Numbered from the stretch's first letter, positions 32,490-45,159 are shown. The stretch: DNA of 64,000 nt from Eudorina sp. 2006-703-Eu-15 (GCA_003117195.1 BDSI01000239.1:29439-93438); one strand, 5' to 3'. Notes: generated from the sequence alone by a model not told the origin. Numbers and translations are program-made.

Positions 32490-35400
32490 TTACAGGGGCG
32501 GCACATGCGGGTTGAACATGCTGGGTGTGAGCTGGATGCCAGGTGGGAGAATAAATAAGCGATCAAGGTGTACAACGCGTGACAAAGCAACGTAAGCTTG
32601 TCCAAGTCTGGACATGTTTGTAAAGTCAATGAAGACATAGTCTGAGATGGTGTCGCCTTGAACTTTGTGTACTGTTCTTGCGAAAGCTGGCACAGCTGGG
32701 AAGCCTTTCCTGGTGAGACGTGCACCACATTTGTACTTTTGGTTTATGATGCGTGAGAGGTGAACGGTGCGATTCTGTGTCGGGACATACACAGTAATGG
32801 TGTTTGGTGTGGCAGAGTGCACTTGTACTAACATGCCGTTATGCACAGGTGGATGAGTGAGGTTTTTAGTGATCATGAGTGTCATGCCTGGGGCGACAAA
32901 GAGTGATTGCCTGAGCACACCATGATCGGACATTTGTTTGCGCAGGTAGTTGGCATCTGCTTCTGTAAAGCGTTCGGATTGGCGGAGTGTGTCCTCAGCG
33001 CTGCAATCAACTAGTTGATTGGCATACAGCGCCTGTGTATGGTTAAGGTTGTAAGTGTCGACCTCCTCATTTGTGCCTGCAACGAACCAGATGTTTGGGA
33101 GCATGGGTGGCGAGGTGCCTAATGGTAGCACGCGTGACTGCAGCAATGCTAAGATGTCAGGTGAGGGCTGTGCAATGCGAAGGCAATTGAGTGCAGCGAT
33201 CCAAGTAGCGTTTGCTGGGTCCTGCCTGTGATTGGTGCGCAGATTGAGCTCACGGAAGTGGCGCCATAAAGGCCATCGATATGGTTGGTGAATGCAAGTC
33301 GCTTCATCACATTTCCTGGAGCATACTGCAGGCAGTTGATGTTTGTCACCGGACATGAGCACAAGCTTCCCCGCAAAAGGCCTATTTTCGCCGTTGGGAG
33401 CAGCATCAAGTGTTCGCTGGTGTACCTGTTGCAGGAACTCAGCTGTTGCCATGCTGATTTCGTCAATAGCAATGACATCAGCCATACGGATGTACATGAG
33501 GAGCGCTTGATCTGTCAATGGAATGAAGGTGTCACCTTGAAACCCGAAAGCATGGTGTGCAGTCATTGCAGTTGGTCCTAGTAGTTGGGCTGCTTTTGCG
33601 GTTGTTGCGCATAGGATAACACGCAGGCCACGTGTGGCAGCTAAGCCGACGACAGCATGTAAGAGATGTGTTTTCCCATGCCCTGCTGGTCCTTGAATCC
33701 GCCAAAGGTTGTGAGTGCGTTTTGTGTTGAAGAGCGAATTGATTGCGTTTGCCTGATCAGGGTCAGACATGCAATGTGACAGTAATGGCCGGATGAGGCT
33801 TGGGTGCGGTGGTGCGACATACTCGCGACCAATGCTACGTTTGAAGAAGGATGAAAGGTCTGCAGCTGGTACGGGCAGTTGCACTGGCAGTATACCAGCG
33901 TGAGCGTCTAAGCCTTCTTGCCAGAGTATTTCGCGTTTGAGCAGCATTGTTTGAATGGGACTTTCAGAAGCAATGAAGTCGAGGTTACTGTCTTTTGCAT
34001 CTCCTTCCCACAAGTATTTTGGATGAGTGGCAACAAAGTTAGTCAAGTCGTCATCCGATGTGAAGATGCCGTACAGATATGCAGCTTCAATCCAGGTCTT
34101 AGTGAGGTTGTCCTGAATGGCAAAGGCCTCATCGTTGCACGTGAATGGGAAGCGTTGCAGGAGTTCAGAGTAATAGAAGGAGTCACCATCACGTGGACCG
34201 AATGCACGCAGGACCGGCACTGTTTTCACAGGGTTAACAAAGTAGTGTTTTCCGGGCTTGTGATCAATGCTGCAGACAAACAAGGGGTCTTGTTGCAGTT
34301 CATCTAGTGTTTTGTTAGACGTTTTAATGATGTAGTCTGTTTTGAAGGGCACTATGGTGACATGGTGTAGGGCTGGTGGGCGGTCATAGTAGGTGTCTGT
34401 TACATGCCAGTCATCTGAACGTCCGAATGTGAAGTGCCGGCGTTGTGGGGCATCAAGGTTGATACGAACATAGGCGAGGTTTGGGCAAGTCCAAACCAAG
34501 TCATTGTTCTGCAGCACCCAAGCTGCCTCATTCACGGAGATAACTTTGGTGTGCAGGGATGCTGCGCATGCTTGGATTGTGCCATAACTCACGGATTCAG
34601 GCAGGCCAAATGCATGAATAGTTGATGCTGTGATGGGAATATACCCTTGGGTGTCAACTTTGAGCTGGTATTTGAGCAAGTAGTTAACCCACCCAGTTTG
34701 TGTGCCATGTTGAAGGTGACAAGAGCAGCCAAGGATGTATAGGAGTGCCGGATGGTAATTAATGACCATGCCATCAGCTGGTGTCAGGCGCATGTACTCG
34801 TATCGGTCCAGGGCGGGGTCAAGGTATGTGGATGCGCATGGAGGCCGGGGAAACAAGCGTGAGCAAGCACCACCATGTGCCTGACAAGTGGCGGCACTGC
34901 ACTTATGAATTTGACATGCATTGACCAATGTGAAGACACGACGCCAGAAGGGTGTGTCCAGTTGTGGGTAACGGTTCATGTCAGGTAAGGTAGCAATAAT
35001 CTCTGTGTCAAGTCGGTCTACGTCTGTTTGGTTGCACAATGTGATGGCAAGGTGGGCATGACATGATCCACGACATTGGAACTCAATTTTGGTGAGATGG
35101 TACAGCACCTGGCCGAAGATGGGGTTTTCTACACCCGGGGTGTTGTCTAGGAATGTGTTGATGAACCAGTGCATGCGTACACAAAACAGACGGCCAACTT
35201 CACAGGGTGCACGAGTGAATGCATTTCGAATTGGGTTGTCATGCGGGAGAGCAAGCAAGGACTGTACTTGTGCAGTAAGGTTTACCATTTCAGGCCACTG
35301 GAACTCGTTGCAGGTAATGGTGAGGAAGAAGTCAGGCGTTTTCCCTAGAGTCAAGCATGCAGCTTTAGCTTGGTTGAGATGTTGTAAGAAATACCGCGGC

Positions 35401-36740
35401 GACCCAGTGACATTTTGAGGAAGGGCGTGACGCATGCGACGGCAGTCTGCAGCTGAAAGGTTGAATGTGTCACGAGCAGCACTGCTGACTTGGCAAGACA
35501 CGGGTGAGGCATGGAGTTCCTGTTTTATTTTGAGCTGGTATGCCTCCAGTAGCCAGGCCGGATCCATGGTGAAATGTGTGAGCCATTGTTGGTTTGTTCG
35601 AAAAGCAAGGTAGTTAGTGTATGTTCCAGATCTCTGACTGGTTTGGTGGGAAGATTGCCATGCGCCTGACCCTGTTGGAAACATGTATGGCTTGGAAGCA
35701 ATTTCCAAAGGTGGGACGTCTGGGTCTGTGTTATTTAGGTGGATGTGCTTGGTTGTTGCACATTCTGATGCAAGAACCGAGCCCATGACAGGGAGGGGAT
35801 TGGCAGGTGTTGTGGATGAGGAAGGTGTTGGTCGAACGCATAAATGTACATGATTAGATATAGCGGTCGCGGAGACGTGTGTATTGGCACTGCTGTGAAT
35901 GTGAAGTGTTGGAATGGGGGCGCGGGCTGCTGCTGCCGCCATGACTGGCAGGTGGACAGGATCCAGCAGTGGGTGTGCTTTGCGATTGCTTTCAAAGAGT
36001 GTGACATAAGTTTGGAAGTACATGCTTGTTGTTTTTAGTCGCTGAATCATTGCCGCCACAGCAGTACAAGTAGATTCCGACATGGCAGATACAAGCTTGA
36101 CCATAGGTCCCAGGTACCCAGCAGTCAGGCTTGATGCAGTTGCGGGGCCTTCTCCCCGTGCATAATAGAAATCTCTTGTTAAGGTGCCAAACGAAACAAT
36201 CGGGGTTAAGAAAGACATGGCAGCTAGTGCTTCATGTGGTTGGCGCAGCAGCCATTTCCGGTCAGCAGTTGAAATGTATGTAAGCCAGTTTCTGTTTGGA
36301 TTAGGTGTTTTGCTGTTTGGCATGCATCCTTTACACACGCGAACCACTGTGCCATTCATTTTGGACTTGACCCAGGTTATGTTGTGTGGGCACTCTAGCA
36401 CACCAGGAAGGGTATTCAGTGCTTCACCTGGGGCCAGCTCATACCAGCGCATGTGGTTGTTGAGGTGCTGACCAGAAATTTGGTCACCGAGCACAACAGC
36501 TGAACACAGCGGGCACATGATTGCATTTGTGAGGCAGTCTTCCATGTGCTTGCTGAGGCTTGCGTGCAGCAGTTGCGCAGTTCCTATTGCGTCATCAGTC
36601 AGCCCACACTGCCATTCCCACCCACCGCCATTTGAGCCACTGGGCCCGCCCTGGTCAGGTGGTAACAGATGTGTAGGCACTGGCGGTGCTGGTGCAGGTG
36701 GCGATGGTGTGGCAGGAGAAGTCGTGACGGGCTGTTCAGC
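32490..36740 (-). CDS. Helitron-like Rep-helicase, main exon (exon 6), copy C
   Basis: This exon encodes 1,416 residues, uninterrupted. It starts after GCCGCAG at 36741 in phase 0; the open frame continues upstream to 36785 into the intron. The order is a short Pro-rich start, zinc-finger-like CPLC..NHMRW and ECPHN..VCKGC segments, an HUH Rep domain (ITCN; CHAHLAI at about 35,050-35,085; YLLKY at about 34,660-34,690), then a Pif1-like helicase (GPAGHGKT at 33669-33692, AIDEIS, GDKHQLPAV, RTNHRQD, VQGDT, ALSRV). All catalytic signatures present in B are kept. It is the best candidate, with B, for an active transposase of this array. Confidence 0.93.
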   Translation of the reverse strand, partial: AEQPVTTSPATPSPPAPAPPVPTHLLPPDQGGPSGSNGGGWEWQCGLTDDAIGTAQLLHASLSKHMEDCLTNAIMCPLCSAVVLGDQISGQHLNNHMRWYELAPGEALNTLPGVLECPHNITWVKSKMNGTVVRVCKGCMPNSKTPNPNRNWLTYISTADRKWLLRQPHEALAAMSFLTPIVSFGTLTRDFYYARGEGPATASSLTAGYLGPMVKLVSAMSESTCTAVAAMIQRLKTTSMYFQTYVTLFESNRKAHPLLDPVHLPVMAAAAARAPIPTLHIHSSANTHVSATAISNHVHLCVRPTPSSSTTPANPLPVMGSVLASECATTKHIHLNNTDPDVPPLEIASKPYMFPTGSGAWQSSHQTSQRSGTYTNYLAFRTNQQWLTHFTMDPAWLLEAYQLKIKQELHASPVSCQVSSAARDTFNLSAADCRRMRHALPQNVTGSPRYFLQHLNQAKAACLTLGKTPDFFLTITCNEFQWPEMVNLTAQVQSLLALPHDNPIRNAFTRAPCEVGRLFCVRMHWFINTFLDNTPGVENPIFGQVLYHLTKIEFQCRGSCHAHLAITLCNQTDVDRLDTEIIATLPDMNRYPQLDTPFWRRVFTLVNACQIHKCSAATCQAHGGACSRLFPRPPCASTYLDPALDRYEYMRLTPADGMVINYHPALLYILGCSCHLQHGTQTGWVNYLLKYQLKVDTQGYIPITASTIHAFGLPESVSYGTIQACAASLHTKVISVNEAAWVLQNNDLVWTCPNLAYVRINLDAPQRRHFTFGRSDDWHVTDTYYDRPPALHHVTIVPFKTDYIIKTSNKTLDELQQDPLFVCSIDHKPGKHYFVNPVKTVPVLRAFGPRDGDSFYYSELLQRFPFTCNDEAFAIQDNLTKTWIEAAYLYGIFTSDDDLTNFVATHPKYLWEGDAKDSNLDFIASESPIQTMLLKREILWQEGLDAHAGILPVQLPVPAADLSSFFKRSIGREYVAPPHPSLIRPLLSHCMSDPDQANAINSLFNTKRTHNLWRIQGPAGHGKTHLLHAVVGLAATRGLRVILCATTAKAAQLLGPTAMTAHHAFGFQGDTFIPLTDQALLMYIRMADVIAIDEISMATAEFLQQVHQRTLDAAPNGENRPFAGKLVLMSGDKHQLPAVCSRKCDEATCIHQPYRWPLWRHFRELNLRTNHRQDPANATWIAALNCLRIAQPSPDILALLQSRVLPLGTSPPMLPNIWFVAGTNEEVDTYNLNHTQALYANQLVDCSAEDTLRQSERFTEADANYLRKQMSDHGVLRQSLFVAPGMTLMITKNLTHPPVHNGMLVQVHSATPNTITVYVPTQNRTVHLSRIINQKYKCGARLTRKGFPAVPAFARTVHKVQGDTISDYVFIDFTNMSRLGQAYVALSRVVHLDRLFILPPGIQLTPSMFNPHVPPL

Positions 36741-36956
36741 CTGCGGCAGCGGGAACAATGAGGAGGTTGGACACATAACGCACATGGGCGGCTACACACA
36801 TATGTATGGGATAGGTGCGAACGATGGAATTATAGTGGAGTCCGTTAAAGATGACCCTGAACATGAGAGGAGCTTCATTGTGTATGACTGGGCACACATT
36901 GAACCCTGCAGTGGTATCTAAAAAAGCACATACAGGAAAGCGAGCAAATAGATTAC

Positions 36957-38808
36957 CTGCTGCTGTGTGTTGCTGAGGAGCAATTGCTGCATATGTTGCA
37001 GCTGTTGTTGCAGGTGTTGAATCTGCAGGTGGGGCACTGCTTCAGTAGACGGCTGCTGCTGGGTGGGTGGTGGTTGTTGTGGTGGTGGTTGTTGATGCAG
37101 GAAGGGTGTCATGGTGAGTTGGTCTTGTGGTGGTGGTGGCGGTGGTGGTGGCGTTGGCGTTGGCGGTTGTTGAGGAGGTTGATTTTGAGTGTGGGCCTGC
37201 TGTATCATCCCAGGCAAGAGGGTGGGGCAGGGGAACATAGATCACAATGCTGGTTGTATGTGTATGTAAGAGGAATGAGTTTTGCTTCAGTTCAGGTGGT
37301 GAAAGAGTGTGAACAAGTGAGTTGTATGCGGTATGTATACACAGCACAGCAAGACAGTAGGGATGGACAGGCTTGCAGAGTGCAGACACATTGCGACCAT
37401 ATAGAACTTACAAATTGGAGGAAGTGCTGGAAGGCTTCAGCTGAGAATGCAGGAGGTGGTGCAGCAGCGGGTGCTGGTGTCATCGGCATTGGTAACGGAG
37501 GTGGTGGAGGCGTAGGGAAAGGTTGTGGAGGCGGTGGTATTGGTGTTGGTACCGCTGGTGGTGGTACAGGGGGCGGCGTGGCAGCTTGAGTGGTGGGTGG
37601 TGAGGGCTGTTGTGCCTGGCGACCTTGCTGTGCTTGCATGAATTGCAGCAACGCAGCATACTGCTGGGAGGGGTCAGTAGCCATGGTGCCTGCGTACAGG
37701 AGCAATTCAATGGTACATGGCATTGTTCACGGTTGTGTGTCAAACATCAAGATATGGCCATGGGATGTGTGTGTGTACTCATGGGATGTGTGTGTGTCCT
37801 AATAACAGCAGTGACCTATATAATAGCAGTAACCGGCTCATATTAATCCCATATTAATCCCATATTTACCCATATTAATCCCATATTAATCTCATATTAA
37901 TCCCATATTAATCTTATATTAATCCCATATTAATCCCATATTAATCCCATATTAATCTCATATTAATCCCATATTAATCTCATATTAATCCCATATTAAT
38001 CCCATATTAATCCCATATTAATCCCATATTAATCCCATATTAATCTCATATTAATCTCATATTAATCCCATATTAATCCCATATTAATCCCATATTAATC
38101 TCATATTAATCCCATATTAATCCCATATTAATCCCATATTAATCCCATATTAATCTCATATTAATCCCATATTAATCCCATTCGTGCTGTTGTACAGCGG
38201 TTTCAGTGTCTCACCTGGCAGTACCATGAGTACAAGTAGCAATACCAGCGCCAATACAGCATTCAGGAAATTGGCGGCAGCCCACGTTGTTTTCTGGGGA
38301 ATTTTGGCGCAAGTAGCAATGGAGCAGGTCTTGGAATGTGGCACCGGACGGCCAGCAACGGTGGATGCCCACACTGCAGGGAAACGGGTGCGGAGACCAC
38401 AAGGAAGCAGAGGAATGCATGTTATAATAGGGTTCGGAATCTCATGAGGAGCAGCATTAGATTTGCAGTATGCTGTAGGGTGAAGGCATGTGTGGGCAGC
38501 CCATTCTTGTCATAACGTTGCGTAATGGACCTTGAAGGCGCGCCTAAGCAGCATGTAGTAAGAGTGTGCGTAGTAGCATAGTAAGAATGGGGCACTCACC
38601 AAAGATAGAGAGGAGAGGCGAATACGAAAATCGTCCGCAGACCAAGCAGCGCCATCGTGAATTGGGCGGCTTCGTACAGAGCTTCACGCCTGTATGAAGG
38701 TAATTGTCAATTTCAGCAGAGACGGCAAAGGCAGGACGACTTTTCAAGCTTACCATTGTACACAGCGCTGAGTAGATACAACAAGGCGTACATGGCGACG
38801 CCGTTCAT
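36957..38808 (-). CDS. 5' exons 1-5 of the Rep-helicase gene, copy C
   Basis: Exons are 38754-38808, 38600-38689, 38215-38373, 37412-37689 and 36957-37199, with GT-AG borders and consistent phases (1,1,1,0,0). They encode 275 residues ahead of the main exon, giving 1,691 residues in all. Exon 1 begins MNGVAMYALLYLL; exon 2 has WRCLVCGRF; exon 3 ends with a ~20-residue hydrophobic run (VLALVLLLVLMVLPG); exons 4 and 5 are Pro/Gln-rich, with a likely coiled-coil QLQQQLQHMQQLL near the end. Unlike A, exon 5 has CAA in place of the stop. B has one more exon of the FQQFLQ type. Confidence 0.72.
37839..38181. repeat. 11-bp minisatellite CATATTAATCC, ~31 copies, intron 3 of copy C
   Basis: About 31 tandem copies with occasional C-to-T variants (AATCTC). 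It is an expanded version of the ~10-copy tract in unit A at the same intron position, and accounts for ~230 bp of the length difference between A and C. Confidence 0.92.
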
Positions 38809-38915
38809 AATATGTGTGCAACAACGTAACCGACTGACGTTATACCGCCATAATCAAACTGAGTGTGTATGGAAGCATCACAGTAAATTCGTTGAATGGC
38901 TAAAGGGCAGGAGGC

Positions 38916-38923
38916 CTTTTATA
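38916..38923 (-). promoter_or_regulatory. TATA box upstream of exon 1, copy C
   Basis: TATAAAAG on the minus strand lies 108 bp upstream of the exon-1 ATG at 38808, in the same context as in unit A. Confidence 0.55.
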
Positions 38924-39452
38924 CAATCCGGCCCGTGCAAAAAGCGCTTTCTCAATATGTATTGCCTTGCAGTCGAGGAAGGTATGGTTGCCAAAGTTGT
39001 GGTTGCCTAAGTTGGAAACGGTCAATTGCGGCGTGCGTGTGTGTCTGAATAGAAATGCAGGTAGGAATTTGAGGCAGCAATAATGAAGACGTTCAAGGCA
39101 GCAGCAAGGTATCGGAAGCATATTTGGGACAGGAATAACGGTCAGCGATTTGAGAGGGTGCTGCCACGCTGGCGAGAGTGTGCCGCGAGCGATGTTGGAG
39201 TGTTTGAAACTTAGATATTTGGACAGAGGACATGCATGGGAGTGCGTTCCGTTGTGGTGTAATGCATTACAGTCGAGGCCATATGGGCATTTATGAACGG
39301 TTTGGTTCCGAACGTGGCTGGTGATGCATAAAACAGCAGCAAACGATCCCAGCAATGGGGAATGCGTTGCTGACAAATGAATGCTAATAGACAGAGGTAT
39401 CGGACAGGTATCTACAAATCGCGAGACAGCAATAATGGGATGAACGTTTTGT

Positions 39453-39465
39453 ACTGCCTTGCAGT
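39453..39465. repeat. Dispersed hairpin motif ACTGCCTTGCAGT
   Basis: A perfect 5-bp stem with a 3-base loop, usually within GTACTGCCTTGCAGTCGA. Other exact copies are at 722-734, 10274-10286, 21893-21905, 23845-23857, 25557-25569, 25977-25989, 27745-27757, 29619-29631 and 42175-42187, with variants near 9,846, 10,750, 21,507, 38,961, 39,276 and 39,930. Every long and short unit has at least one, always toward the right end. Its role is unknown; recognition by the element's Rep protein is a guess. Confidence 0.6.
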
Positions 39466-40586
39466 CGACCTAAGGAGGCATACAGTACAGGCAACACACA
39501 CACAGAATGAATTGGAACAGATGCTTGTGGTGTAGAAGCATTTCAGAAAGAAATCTTTGAAATCTTGTGTTCATAATTAAGAGACGCGTTGCAGTCCAGG
39601 ACGTATGGGCATTGCCAGCCTACGAAGGCATGGTTGCCTAAGTTGGAAACGGTGGATTCAGTCGTGTGTGTCTGAATAGATATGAAGGCAGGAATTTTAT
39701 GCAGCAATAATGAACACGTTCAAGGGAGAATAAGATCATTCACAGTGGTGTAAAATAAAACAATTTCCAGAAGTAACGCGGACTGCAAGTTCAGAACATG
39801 AAAGATGACGAATCGCAACATGAACACAGAGTACAGCCACAGCCGCGCCGTTACAATAGTAAATTCGCAAAAATGCCAAGAACGTTGTATGGATTTCAGA
39901 ATGGAGCAGACGGCGGGTCATACAGGTGTACTGCCTTACAGTCGACCGATGTGATGAGGCAACTCGGGAGGAAGCTGGAATGTAATATGGCTGCAGCCTG
40001 TAAGCTTACCACTAGGTTTCGGGAACGAAATGAATATGTTCATCATTAATAGAGAGCTAGGTGCGCCGCGGGCTTCACAAAACAACGACCGAACCAAACT
40101 GAGCTGCGATGAGCGACACAGCATCAAAGAACTTTACACCAGCGCGGAATGTGACGTCATTTTCTTGGCAGTGGGAACTGAGGAATGATGAATGTGCCGA
40201 AGAATTGGCGGGACAACGTCATGAGCAGTACTAGCAAACGCGCGGCCAATGAATCAGCGTGTTATCAGCAGAATAGGCATGAATGTCATCAGCATCAGCA
40301 CTACACAGGAGCATCTTCATTTTGCAGCCAACAGGAATCAGAGTGTGCGCGGTGCTCGAGAGAGTATCGAAAGGAATGCATGAATCGCGACGGTTGGAAT
40401 ATAGCAAAACAGGTATCAGAAAAAGGTATGGAAGCAGGTACCTACGAATGGATTCAGCGGCGCATGATTTCGGGGCGCGTGCAGTACAGAGATGTGCTGT
40501 ACGACCGAGATGTACTTGCTCGTCAAGATTGCGTAGCGAGTGTATAAGAGGCGGGGGCAATAATAACAATACTAATAATAATAACA

Positions 40587-42900
40587 GCCCCCGCCCCATT
40601 AGAAAGACTATCCAGGGATGGAGAAGGGGTTTCGCGGGGGGCTATGCCCCCCGCACCCCCCCTTAATGGACATGGGGGGAACCCCCCCTGTCGACCCCCC
40701 CTGGCATGGCGAGTCAGTGCTGTGATGGATAGAGAAGAGGCACATGGCAGACATGAAAGGAAAGCAGACATGAGAACCCACATAGGAGCTGACGGCAGGA
40801 TGTGCATGATTATGAGATTCTGCAAGCAGGTATAGTACACATGCATGAGAATGCACTTGCATGAGGCAGGTACAGTATCATGGCAGTTTGCAATTCATCG
40901 TTGTGGTGCATCACCCATCACGATGATGAGATGCAAGCTGCCATGATAATGCACGGTTGTGGGTTTGGACAGCCCGATTATAAGAAGAGTGTTAACGAGG
41001 CGTGCATGCAAGCAAGGTTGCTCAAGCGGTTGGAAAGTGGATGACAGTTCGACGTGTTCTCCCGAGCCGTGACGCTATAAATACGGAAGTATGCGAAAGT
41101 GCTGATACGTGCTGCACCGAAATTGCACAGCTGTGCAGACAGTAATGTGAATCACGGAGGCCGTTCGGCACCAAAAAAAGAGCGTCAGGCGTTATGAAGC
41201 ATGCAGACCGTTACCGCAACCAAACATTATAAAACAACACCGTAATTTCAGCCACGTAAACAGTTCTGCGCAGGACCTGAAAGTGACGGTTGAGGATGTG
41301 ACGAACAGGGCCACAAGTACGTAACATGACGTGAAGCGAGGTAAAAAAATGCATGCGACTGATAAGCACATAGAAGGGAATTTAAAAAGAATGCCTGTGG
41401 TGTACAAAGAATTCACAGTACTGATGCGGAAAGGAAGTTATTAAGCAATGTCGGAACACGTTAAGCGAGCTAAAAAACGCATGCGACTGGACAGCATCCA
41501 GAACGCAATTTAAAACGAATGCCAGTGGTATAAAGACAATGAACAGTACTGAAGTGGAAAGCAAGTTCGGAACATGAACGACGATGAATGTAATGAATCG
41601 CAGCATGAACGCACAGTTCAGCCAAAGCCGCGCCGTTATAAAATTAGATACGCAATAATGCGAGGAACGTTTTGATAACTTAAGAATGGACTGTCACGAA
41701 ATAAGAGGTCCGCAGCGCTTGAAAATGACGGTTGACAAATTGACGAAGCGGCGGGCCACAGATACGTAACGTGACGTTAAGTGCGGTAAGAAACGCGTGC
41801 GACTGATGAGCATCCAGAAAGGCATTTAAAACGAATGCCAGTGGTGTAAAAACAATCCCCAGTACTGATGCGAACAGCAACTTATTAAGGCAATGTCGGA
41901 ACATGACGTTTAGTGAGTTAAGAAACTCATGCGACTGAAAAGCATCCAAAAGGAAATTTAAAACGAATGCCAGTGGTGTAAGAACAATTGACAGTAGTGA
42001 AGCGGAAAGCAACTTGAAGCTATGTCGGCGGGAGCATGAAATACGATCAATCGCAACATGAACGATGAGTTCAGCCGCGCGCCAAAGCCGCACCGTTATA
42101 ATATGAAATAAGCAATAATGTGATGGACGTGTTGTTAGGTTAAGAACGGAGAAAACTGTGGGCCATGGAGGTGTACTGCCTTGCAGTCGAGCGATGTGTG
42201 GCAACTCGGCAGGAAGCTGGCCTGTAAGAAGGCAGCAGTCTGTACGCATACCAACAGCTTTCGGGCGGTAAAAAGTATGGTCATTAATAGAGAGCTGCGC
42301 GGCTTCACAAAACGGCGGCGCAACGAAAGTGGAAAGCGAGGAGCGATTTGAACCCCTTCACCGACCTCAGCAGCAAAGGACACAGCACCAACGTGGCGTC
42401 TCTGGCAGTGGTATGTACGTGACGAATGTTGAATGCGCTGAAGAATGGGCAGGACAACGTGGTCGTCAAAACTAGCAAACGCGTGCGTGAACGCGTTCGT
42501 GAACGTAGCGTTGCACTGTCTGCTCGCAAGCGGAATGGAATACTACTCAGCGGAATCGTCATAATAATGAATTATCGCAATAGCAATGAACGTCATCATC
42601 AGCAGAACTAGGCAGAAGCATATTTTGCAGCGAAAAGGAAGCGAGCGGTGCTCACGAGCGTTGTTGTTGTATTGCTTTATTGTGCTGCTGGCAAGCGCAC
42701 GGAAATAGATGATAAAGTTGCGGATAATGGAGCGGATGGCTTGCGTTCTAGAATGGTTGACAACGAGATGACAACGTTGGGCATGTGCATCAAGCATCTC
42801 GCATCTGAAGGATCTTCGCGATGTGTGGCTTGGATGTGCTGTACGACCGAGATGTACTTGCTCGTCAAGATTGCGTAGCGAGTGTATAAGAGGCGGGGGC
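40587..42900 (-). mobile_element. Gene-less Helitron-like unit U6, last of the array
   Basis: This 2.3-kb unit runs between GCCCCCGCC and GGCGGGGGC (42892-42900). Its left part is close to U3 and its right part to U2, U4 and U5 up to about 42,770. The final ~130 bp resemble the right end of A, B and C (gtacgaccgagatgtacttgc), so it is mosaic. The hairpin motif is at 42175-42187. No gene is seen. Confidence 0.62.
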
Positions 42901-43431
<531 letters not shown>

Positions 43432-43458
43432 TTGTCTCTGTTATTCGTTAGTTGAAGA

Positions 43459-44299
43459 ATGGTTTGTGAGTTGAGCCCGCATCATTTCAACTTGATTGCA
43501 CATCACGCCCAGCAGGAGGCGGAGGCGGCAGCGGAGGTGGTGGGCACAGCCAGACAGCAGGCGCAGGGGCAGCAGTTGCAGAGGAGGAAGAAGAAGAAGC
43601 AGCAGGTGGCCCTGCAAGTGTTCCCATCAAGCCTCTACATTGTGCCGCTTTCCCAGGTCCCGGACATGCTCCAGCAATTCGGATTTGCTGTGTTCCGAGA
43701 TGAGGACCTGTTGCAGCTCCTGACTCCCCAGGCCATCGAGGCCGCTGATGCTGAAGTGGAGGAGTATGCCGATCCTATCTTCCAGAGGGTCAGGCGGCGG
43801 AAGGACGGTACCGTCGTGCGGGACTCTGGGACATGCGCGATGACCACTGGCGACGACCTGCGGCTTCAGGTCAAGATCAGAGAGGAAGCCCCCGCCGACC
43901 TCCGTGCGGTTGCAGAGCACGTTACGACTGTCACTCAGCAGGTTTTAGCATCTGGCGGCCCGACCTATGCAGGCATGAAAATCCACCAGGCATTGCTAAT
44001 TGGCAACGCTACCAGCGCCAGCCTCTTGGTGCACAGGCACTGCATACTGACAACGGCCCCGGCCAGGACAAGCCGTTCGTGGTCTTTGCTCCCATGGTGG
44101 AGGGTACGACCCTTCGGATAGCTCCGAGCAGCCACCATATCATTCGGTCCTACCACTTCTATGTAAAGCAGCAGCTACAGGCCAGAAAGGCAGCTGTGGC
44201 AGCTGCTGCTGCTGCTGCGGCTGCATCTGCGGCTGCTGCTGTTGCTGCTGCTGATTCTGCTGGAGGTGGTGGTGCTGCTGGAGGTGGTGGTGGTGGTGG

Positions 44300-44383
<84 letters not shown>

Positions 44384-44399
44384 ACCAGCGCCTACTACA

Positions 44400-44437
<38 letters not shown>

Positions 44438-45159
44438 AGTTCCCGCACCCATCAACTTGGAGGTGCGCGGGGCCTCACAGCAGGGCGGCAGTACCAGGGA
44501 TGGGCAGCCAGCAGGAGTGGCTGCAGCATCACAACTCAAGGTGTTTATACGGCGCCAGGCACGGCAGGCAGTGGCGGGCGGCGCGACAGTGGAGGGCAGC
44601 ACAGGCGGCTCACAAAACGGCGCCCCAGCTGCAGTTGTTGCTACAGCGGCACCGCCACCAGCGCCAGACCAGCCAGGCGCAGGTACCGGAGGGTCCCAGG
44701 GCGCCGCTGCAGCTGACACTTTTGCTGAAGCGCTGGAGACGAGTGGTGGGTCCCAGCAGGCCCCCATGTTTCCCAGAAGGGTGAGCAGGCTGCTGCGCGG
44801 TCGGACGCAGCAGGGCCCAGGCGGGTCGAAAGACCTTGTTAACCCAGCTGCAGCAGCAGCTCCGCCACATCCACCATTGCCATCATCAGCTGGTGGCGCT
44901 GCCGGCGGTTTGCAGAGCGGCGCCGCCGGCGGTTCAGCAGGTGGAGGCGCCGCCGCAGGTGGTTCATCAGCAGCAGGTGGAGGCGCCGCCGCAGGTGGAT
45001 CATCAAGGGATGGCGTCGCCACCGGCGGCGGTTTGCAGAGCAGCGGCGCCGCCGGTGGTTCACGGGATGGCGGCATCGCCGCCCTGCGTAGGTCACGGCG
45101 GGTGGGCGGCGCCCTGCACACCACCGGTGGTTCTCGGAGCGGCGCTGCAGTACCTGCTG

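Larger units (their letters stand above)
30321..40558 (-). mobile_element. Helitron-like element, long unit C (intact coding potential)
   Basis: This 10.2-kb unit has its gene on the minus strand and is nearly identical to unit A, but without A's nonsense codon and frameshift. Intron 3 has ~31 minisatellite copies against ~10 in A. A ~65-bp segment near 39,226-39,290 is absent from A. All six predicted exons are open. The near-identity to A implies a recent duplication or transposition. Confidence 0.78.
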
